DNA from: Phlebopus portentosus
Taxonomy: Eukaryota > Basidiomycota > Agaricomycetes > Boletales > Boletinellaceae
Assembly: GCA_037892935.1 (NCBI GenBank)
Contig: JAYXKI010000004.1
Span: forward strand, 1,364,001-1,428,000
Length of the DNA: 64,000 nucleotides
Direction: 5' to 3'
This document shows positions 59,600 to 64,000 of the stretch, one piece after another. The position numbers and the translations under genes were made by a program. The first letter of the stretch is position 1, and every line of letters begins with the position of its first letter. Under the pieces are notes generated by a model. That model worked only from the letters and a program-made list of their open reading frames with translations. It had not been told where the DNA came from and did no database searches.

Positions 59600-60859
59600 A
59601 TGACAAGCCTATCTACCTCCAAGTACGGAGTCTTCGCGATTCACGACTCGGGCGTCCCCATCGGTAGCAAGGAAGATTATACCACCTTGGTGATACTGCA
59701 TGGATTCACTTGGCACGCAGGTGTGTCTGATCGAGCCCGGTCGATAGTGCAGACACTAAACACCATGAAGGTGTATTCACCCGACTTCTGCCACTTGCCC
59801 ATCAGTTCAACACGCGGATCGTCCTTGTCAACAGACGCGACTATCCCGGGTCCAAACCTTTTGACCACGAGGAACTGCGTCCGATCTCATCTATCGACGC
59901 GATCGGAGCAGATGCGCTCTCAGTCCTCAATAATTACATGAAGGAGCGTGCGAAGGAGCTCTATGATTTTCTCGAGCTTTTCGTTCAAAAGGAGAAGATT
60001 CCTAAAGAAGGGCGGCTCATCGTTGCTGGATGGTCATTCGGAGCAAACTGGATCACGGCACTTCTTGCAAATGCGCAGGAGCTCTCAGTTAATCGCATTC
60101 CGTTGTCTGCCTACATTCGATGGTTGATTCTGTATGGTAAGTACAATTGAATGGCGAAGTCTAAAGCTTCCTGACGAATGGTTTTAGATCCGCCTTACCA
60201 TTCCTTGGGCTATGCTCCTCCGGAAACTTTTTACAATCCTCTTGCTGAGTTGTCTGAGTCACCTGAAGAAGTGTTTGAAAATTTTCAAGCCTACGTCTCC
60301 GGATACTATTCGCACGGCGAAGTCCCCCGTGGCCTAGAGCTGCGCAACCCCGCTCCGCAGCCTCGTCCTACGTTCAAAACGATGTCACCTGAAGAAATTG
60401 AATCGTCCATGTATCCTTCTCCTGCCTTTCCGGGCCGTTCTGATACTCTGCTTCTTGAAGCGGGTATACAGCACGGGCTTTTCCGAGAGTTGAAAGACGC
60501 AGTGCTTTATCGGCAAACGAGAACTGCCTTGAGCGACGACGTTCTTGGCGCATGGGATAACGTAAAGGTTAGATACGTCTGGTGCGATCACTCCTCCTGG
60601 GAGGTTCCTTGGGGAGCATGGTCGATGCAGACGGAGCTTGAAGCTGCTAAGATATTAGGGAAACCGGTTAGGCAGATTGAGTTCGTCAGAGTGGAAGGCG
60701 CAAATCATTTCGTGAGCTTCAGATCTTCAAAGACATGGAAGGGTTAATGATTGACTCTCGATCCCGAAGGCGCATTGGGACCAGCCAGAACGGGCGCTCC
60801 GAGCCTTCCTGGATGACAATATTCAGAGATTACCCGTTACCATGGACCAGTTGAAATGA
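59600..60859 (+). CDS. Alpha/beta hydrolase 2
   Basis: Four exons (59600-59720, 59771-60136, 60188-60711, 60770-60859) join to 366 residues. MTSLSTSKYGVFAIHDSGVP begins the protein; TLVILHGFTWHA is the oxyanion region, VLVNRRDYPGSK the strand 4 region, LIVAGWSFGANWITALLAN the nucleophile elbow, and FVRVEGANHF holds the catalytic His. The last exon gives HWDQPERALRAFLDD. ATG 59600 is in good position because the first beta strand follows at once. It is the intact member of a family with at least four decayed copies in the window and one other intact paralogue at 42.5 kb. Likely an esterase, thioesterase or lyase on a small molecule. The multiplication and loss of copies suggests the enzyme role was under changing selection. 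Confidence 0.92.
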
Positions 60860-61770
60860 CGTTTCCATCATAGCTGAATGGGTGCGTGTAACAGACCAGT
60901 GTTTAGTTCGGTGTGATGTAGCTACTTACTTTCTAGATCGCTCGATATTTTGAAATTCTGATATGCGCCGATGACCTCAGTTTGGTGAACACTATGTACA
61001 TAGGATCGCAGTTGTCGCATCGGTGTATCGATCATCTCGCCTTCCCTCAGAAATGAAAGTCATCCCAATTCACTTCATCGCAAAGGCAACAGCAAAGGAC
61101 GGTGGCAAGAAATCTGGTAATACTGTCAAGTAAATTTATTGAAATTTTCCCGGCTGCATGCATATTCGACGTACTTCAGCCCTTTTGCTCTCGATTCTCA
61201 ACAATTCGGGTGTGAAGACCAATACTGCCCTCCCGTTCGTTCGTCAAGACGTAACGAGCCATACTCACACTTCGGAAGATGCGTACTTGACTGGCGTCAG
61301 TTCCAGCCACCATTTATGCTACTTTTCACTCGATGAAGAGGCATCGCCGAACGCAAATTTTTATCATCCCCGCCAATCGAAATAGGTTCGGGCTCTCGTT
61401 CTTCGATGCCGACCTTAGACAACATCCTAGTCGCAACTACTTTACTACATATAGCTATTCTATAGCCGTGCGCCGCTGAAACAAAGACATTAGTTGACTC
61501 CCGAACGGGCTCGCTAGCTGAATTGTGACCATGCAGAAGTTGATGCCTCAGCATGTTGCCTCGTGGAAAAGCGAAGAGTCACAGGATTGTCATAAATCAC
61601 AGGTACATGATTTCGATTCCTTCCACGATCTCTCTGGATCTACGCCTACGAGTTTTGTGCACAAGTCGCCAATGTAGAAACATTCAGCGCATCCGAAGCG
61701 CCGAATCTCAGCTCAATATGTCCACTACAATTGGATATAACGAGTTATGGGATGGGATGGCGTAGAGGCA
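60860..61770. other. Intergenic (convergent)
   Basis: About 0.9 kb between the 3' ends of hydrolase 2 (+) and the GNAT gene (-). Only short overlapping frames are present and none has a motif. Confidence 0.45.
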
Positions 61771-62731
61771 TTAACTTGAGCTCACCTTCGTCATGACCCA
61801 CTCAGAGTATCCCGTCGCGGTTTCACCCTTCGCCTTCAGACCATTGGAGTCCACCTTTCCTCGTCCGAACTGATGCTCCTCGTCGACCTGATTGGTGCGA
61901 GAACGATGTTTGTTTCTGAAATGCCTACATACCCAAGGATGTACTGACCTCGAATCCGAATCTGGCATATATATCGCGCGTTCGTGCCTTCGTGGCTTCC
62001 AGGTGTACTGGCTTTGGTTCGGTCCTCTTGAGACCGTCCTTCATCAAGAGCGAGCATACTCCTTGGAAATATGTTAGTGGATTACGATCCGGAAACGAAA
62101 TCGTGCTTCTTCACGCACCTTTCCCTTCGTAATCAGGATCTGCCACTATCTCGAAGAGGTACCACGAGTCCAATTTACTCTTACCTCGAGAATTGAATGC
62201 ATTCTCTAGGGTACGTTCCACGGCAGGTGAGAACTCGGTGACGATCCTCTGACGACCCATGATATGAGCATGAGTAACAAACGAAACCTATCATACCTTG
62301 ACTCCCTCTACTCCCCATCCGTAGAGTATCTTGTACATTCCGGAACGTATCAGAATACTCAGCCCAAAATCCAAGGTCTGGCCCGGCTTCAGCCAGAGAG
62401 CGACACCAACGATTTTTTCTTGTCCTCCCAAATTGCCCTTCGTCTGGTCGCCTCCTGAGCTATCATTTTGTGGAATAACTGCGACGCTTATTACTCCTCC
62501 AAGCAGATGCGTTGACTTCACAGTCGCGGTCTGGAAATTATGAAGTCGTTTCATTGTCCGGACAGCGTGTGGCTCTTGCGAGTCGCAGTCTGGAACCATT
62601 TTCTTGACACAGCCATACCAGTTCAAGGCTGGGTCTCGGGCAAATGCTCGGGTTAGGACTCGAACTACCTCACCAAGTTCGGAAGGGTGCGCTAGACGCA
62701 CGTATGCACCAGGTAGTCGCTCAGAAGCCAT
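61771..62731 (-). CDS. GNAT-family N-acetyltransferase
   Basis: Minus-strand exons from ATG 62731 (exon 1 62297-62731) to the TAA at 61771. The N-terminus MASERLPGAYVRLAHPSELG with VVRVLTRAFARDPALNWYG is the typical fungal GNAT start. IVGVALWLKPGQTLDFG is the beta 4 region. WYLFEIVADPDYEGKGVCSL is the acetyl-CoA binding loop (usually Q/RxxGxG; here the Arg/Gln position reads Glu-Gly-Lys) and LEATKARTRDIYARFGFE is the usual helix 4 with VDEEHQFGRGKVD. The gene has four exons and all phases close. Such proteins resemble the puromycin N-acetyltransferase-like group and acetylate amines or act in self-protection. The last four residues may be altered if a further 3' intron exists. It lies at the edge of the cluster, so a link to it is uncertain. 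Confidence 0.85.
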
Positions 62732-63099
62732 CTTGCATCAAGCGGAGGAAAGGAATGTTGCATGTCAGCTTAAAGCTAGATCAATTTAATCTAAATCGAG
62801 GTGGATAGTATCCCGTCTCTGGCCGAGCGGCAAGTACATACTGGTACTTAGGGGTAACGCAAATAAAATGATGAATGCTGTCAAAGTTTACGCGACTCGG
62901 GTACGTCCGACGGACTCGGTTCCGATTTTGGCCTTGGGAGCTTGTACTGAGCTCAGTTGTGCCAAGCCAGTATCTTTTATGCGTTTCGCTCCGTTTCACC
63001 GCATGCCAGGAAAAAATCTAGAGGTAGGGGTCATAGGATAAATTAGAAAATCCAAAGCAAAGTATATGATTGGATTATCGTAGTGACCATAATTTATTC
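62732..63099. promoter_or_regulatory. Upstream region of the GNAT gene
   Basis: About 370 bp upstream of the GNAT start with no exon chain. It should contain the GNAT promoter. A 72-codon minus frame lies here without a motif. Confidence 0.35.
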
Positions 63100-63400
63100 T
63101 AGGGAAACATGTTGGTAGATACTCTACGAAAGCCTTGCTCAGGTAAGTTTAGATTATCTGCACTTGTCTAGGGATGCTGTATGTATGGTACGTAGATTAC
63201 TAAATTAGCTGCTCTAGGATAACCTAGCTAGGATAATCTTATGCATCTAGGTTCTCTACAGCCGCATACTTCTAGGTAAAACAAGTTCATCTACGAAAAC
63301 CTAGACATGGTTCTTACTGATAATCTATCGTTTGCTCTGTCTCTAGGTAAACGTAGCTTTTGCTAGATACTCTAGACACCCCCTCTAGATTTTCCTAACA
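63100..63400. repeat. CTAG-rich low-complexity segment
   Basis: About a dozen CTAG tetranucleotides lie within 300 bp (for example at 63107, 63168, several near 63220-63250, 63290-63300 and 63363-63390), where about one is expected by chance. Repeated pieces include TAGATACTCTA (63117 and 63364), CTCTAGG, CCTAGCTAGG and TCTAGGTAAA. No gene or complete inverted repeat was found. It looks like a degenerate short tandem family or remains of an element. Confidence 0.6.
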
Positions 63401-64000
63401 CGCAGTGAAATTTGTTTGAGAATTACATTTACATAATCTGTTTCTACGTCTTCCTCCTTTCCACTCAACTTTCAAGTTAGTAAAGCTCACATCCTGGGCA
63501 ACCCACATAGACTCGTTGTTGAGTTGCGATGAATGAGAGAAGGATGCTGAAGAGTGTCCTGTGTAGCAGTGGGAAGGTTCGTTGAAAGTCGTGTGCGCTT
63601 GACCCTGGTCTTGATTCTTTGGTAGTCACTAAGGTTACCTCGACGGATGTACCTCGTAGTTTGGCGACCCAAGAAGGGCGAAATGCTTCTGATAAGCACC
63701 AGCGGAGATGTCTGCACCGGCTGGGTTGGTTCCAACTGCCTCTTCGTTTCAGACAGAACGGACGAACTTTCACAGAATTTCAATTTCGTCCCTGTTCACG
63801 CTACGACCTTATCTCGTAGCTTGAGGCGAAGACGAACCCGACCGCGTCCGTATGGGGCCGCAATATCAACAGAAGCAAGTCGTAGAGAAAATGCGACTTT
63901 TCTGACATTCACCTCAGGAATACATACATCTTGGTTTGAGACTACAGGTGGTTTACTCTTGTACCGTATTTGTTCCCTGATAGACCATAGTATTGAATAC
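63401..64000. other. Right end, no supported gene
   Basis: Overlapping 98-codon minus frames (63477-63773 and 63487-63783) and a 66-codon plus frame cover part of this stretch. They are rich in Arg, Ser and Thr with no motif, and none has a convincing splice partner. I can assign nothing here. Confidence 0.35.

Noticed and set aside
1..64000. Possible PKS, NRPS, CRISPR, rRNA or prokaryotic operon features
   Set aside because: No ketosynthase, adenylation or rRNA text was found, and the intron-dense genes rule out a prokaryotic source. Spaced short repeats of CRISPR type are absent.

Overview
The window looks like nuclear DNA of a mushroom-forming fungus (Agaricomycetes). The genes are densely split by short introns of roughly 45-75 nt with GT...AG borders, some exons are only 14-20 nt, and several families typical of or expanded in Basidiomycota are present (DUF6533/DUF6534 membrane proteins, DUF2236/MpaB-like oxygenases, short UbiA-type membrane transferases). 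Gene models below were spliced by eye from six-frame coding similarity and frame-compatible splice sites. Protein names rest on remembered family motifs, not on a search.

Layout. 0-6.5 kb: a 5'-truncated DUF2236 oxygenase (+), an FAD monooxygenase (+) and a convergent O-methyltransferase (-). 6.5-9.4 kb: gene-poor, with a scrap of a hydrolase gene. 9.4-13.3 kb: a D-lactate dehydrogenase (-) and a divergent thioesterase-like gene (+). 13.9-20.7 kb: cytochrome P450-1 (+), an MFS transporter of the monocarboxylate type (-) and a DUF6533 membrane protein (+). 21-27.8 kb: a repeat-rich zone with a 449 bp TA-flanked MITE, two adjacent long-inverted-repeat (foldback) elements and decayed alpha/beta-hydrolase copies. 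28-42.3 kb: P450-2 (-), a UbiA-family membrane transferase (-), a DUF6534 protein (-), P450-3 (-) and P450-4 (+). 42.5-53.2 kb: alpha/beta hydrolase 1 (-), a class I SAM methyltransferase (+), an ICMT-like carboxyl methyltransferase (-), an aldo/keto reductase (+) and a secreted GMC oxidoreductase (+). 53.9-62.7 kb: more decayed hydrolase sequence, a second DUF6534 gene (+), alpha/beta hydrolase 2 (+) and a GNAT acetyltransferase (-). The last 1.2 kb has no gene I can support but contains a CTAG-rich stretch.

Interpretation. This reads as a specialised-metabolite cluster rich in tailoring enzymes: four P450s, an FAD monooxygenase, an O-methyltransferase, a second methyltransferase, a carboxyl methyltransferase, a reductase, a GMC oxidase, hydrolases and an exporter. 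No polyketide synthase, NRPS or canonical terpene synthase is visible. The only candidate scaffold-forming enzyme is the UbiA-family protein, so the product is plausibly a prenylated aromatic (meroterpenoid) or a terpenoid made by a UbiA-type cyclase. That is inference. The cluster carries marks of repeated duplication and decay: several partial hydrolase paralogues and two copies of a small MITE on either side of the UbiA gene.
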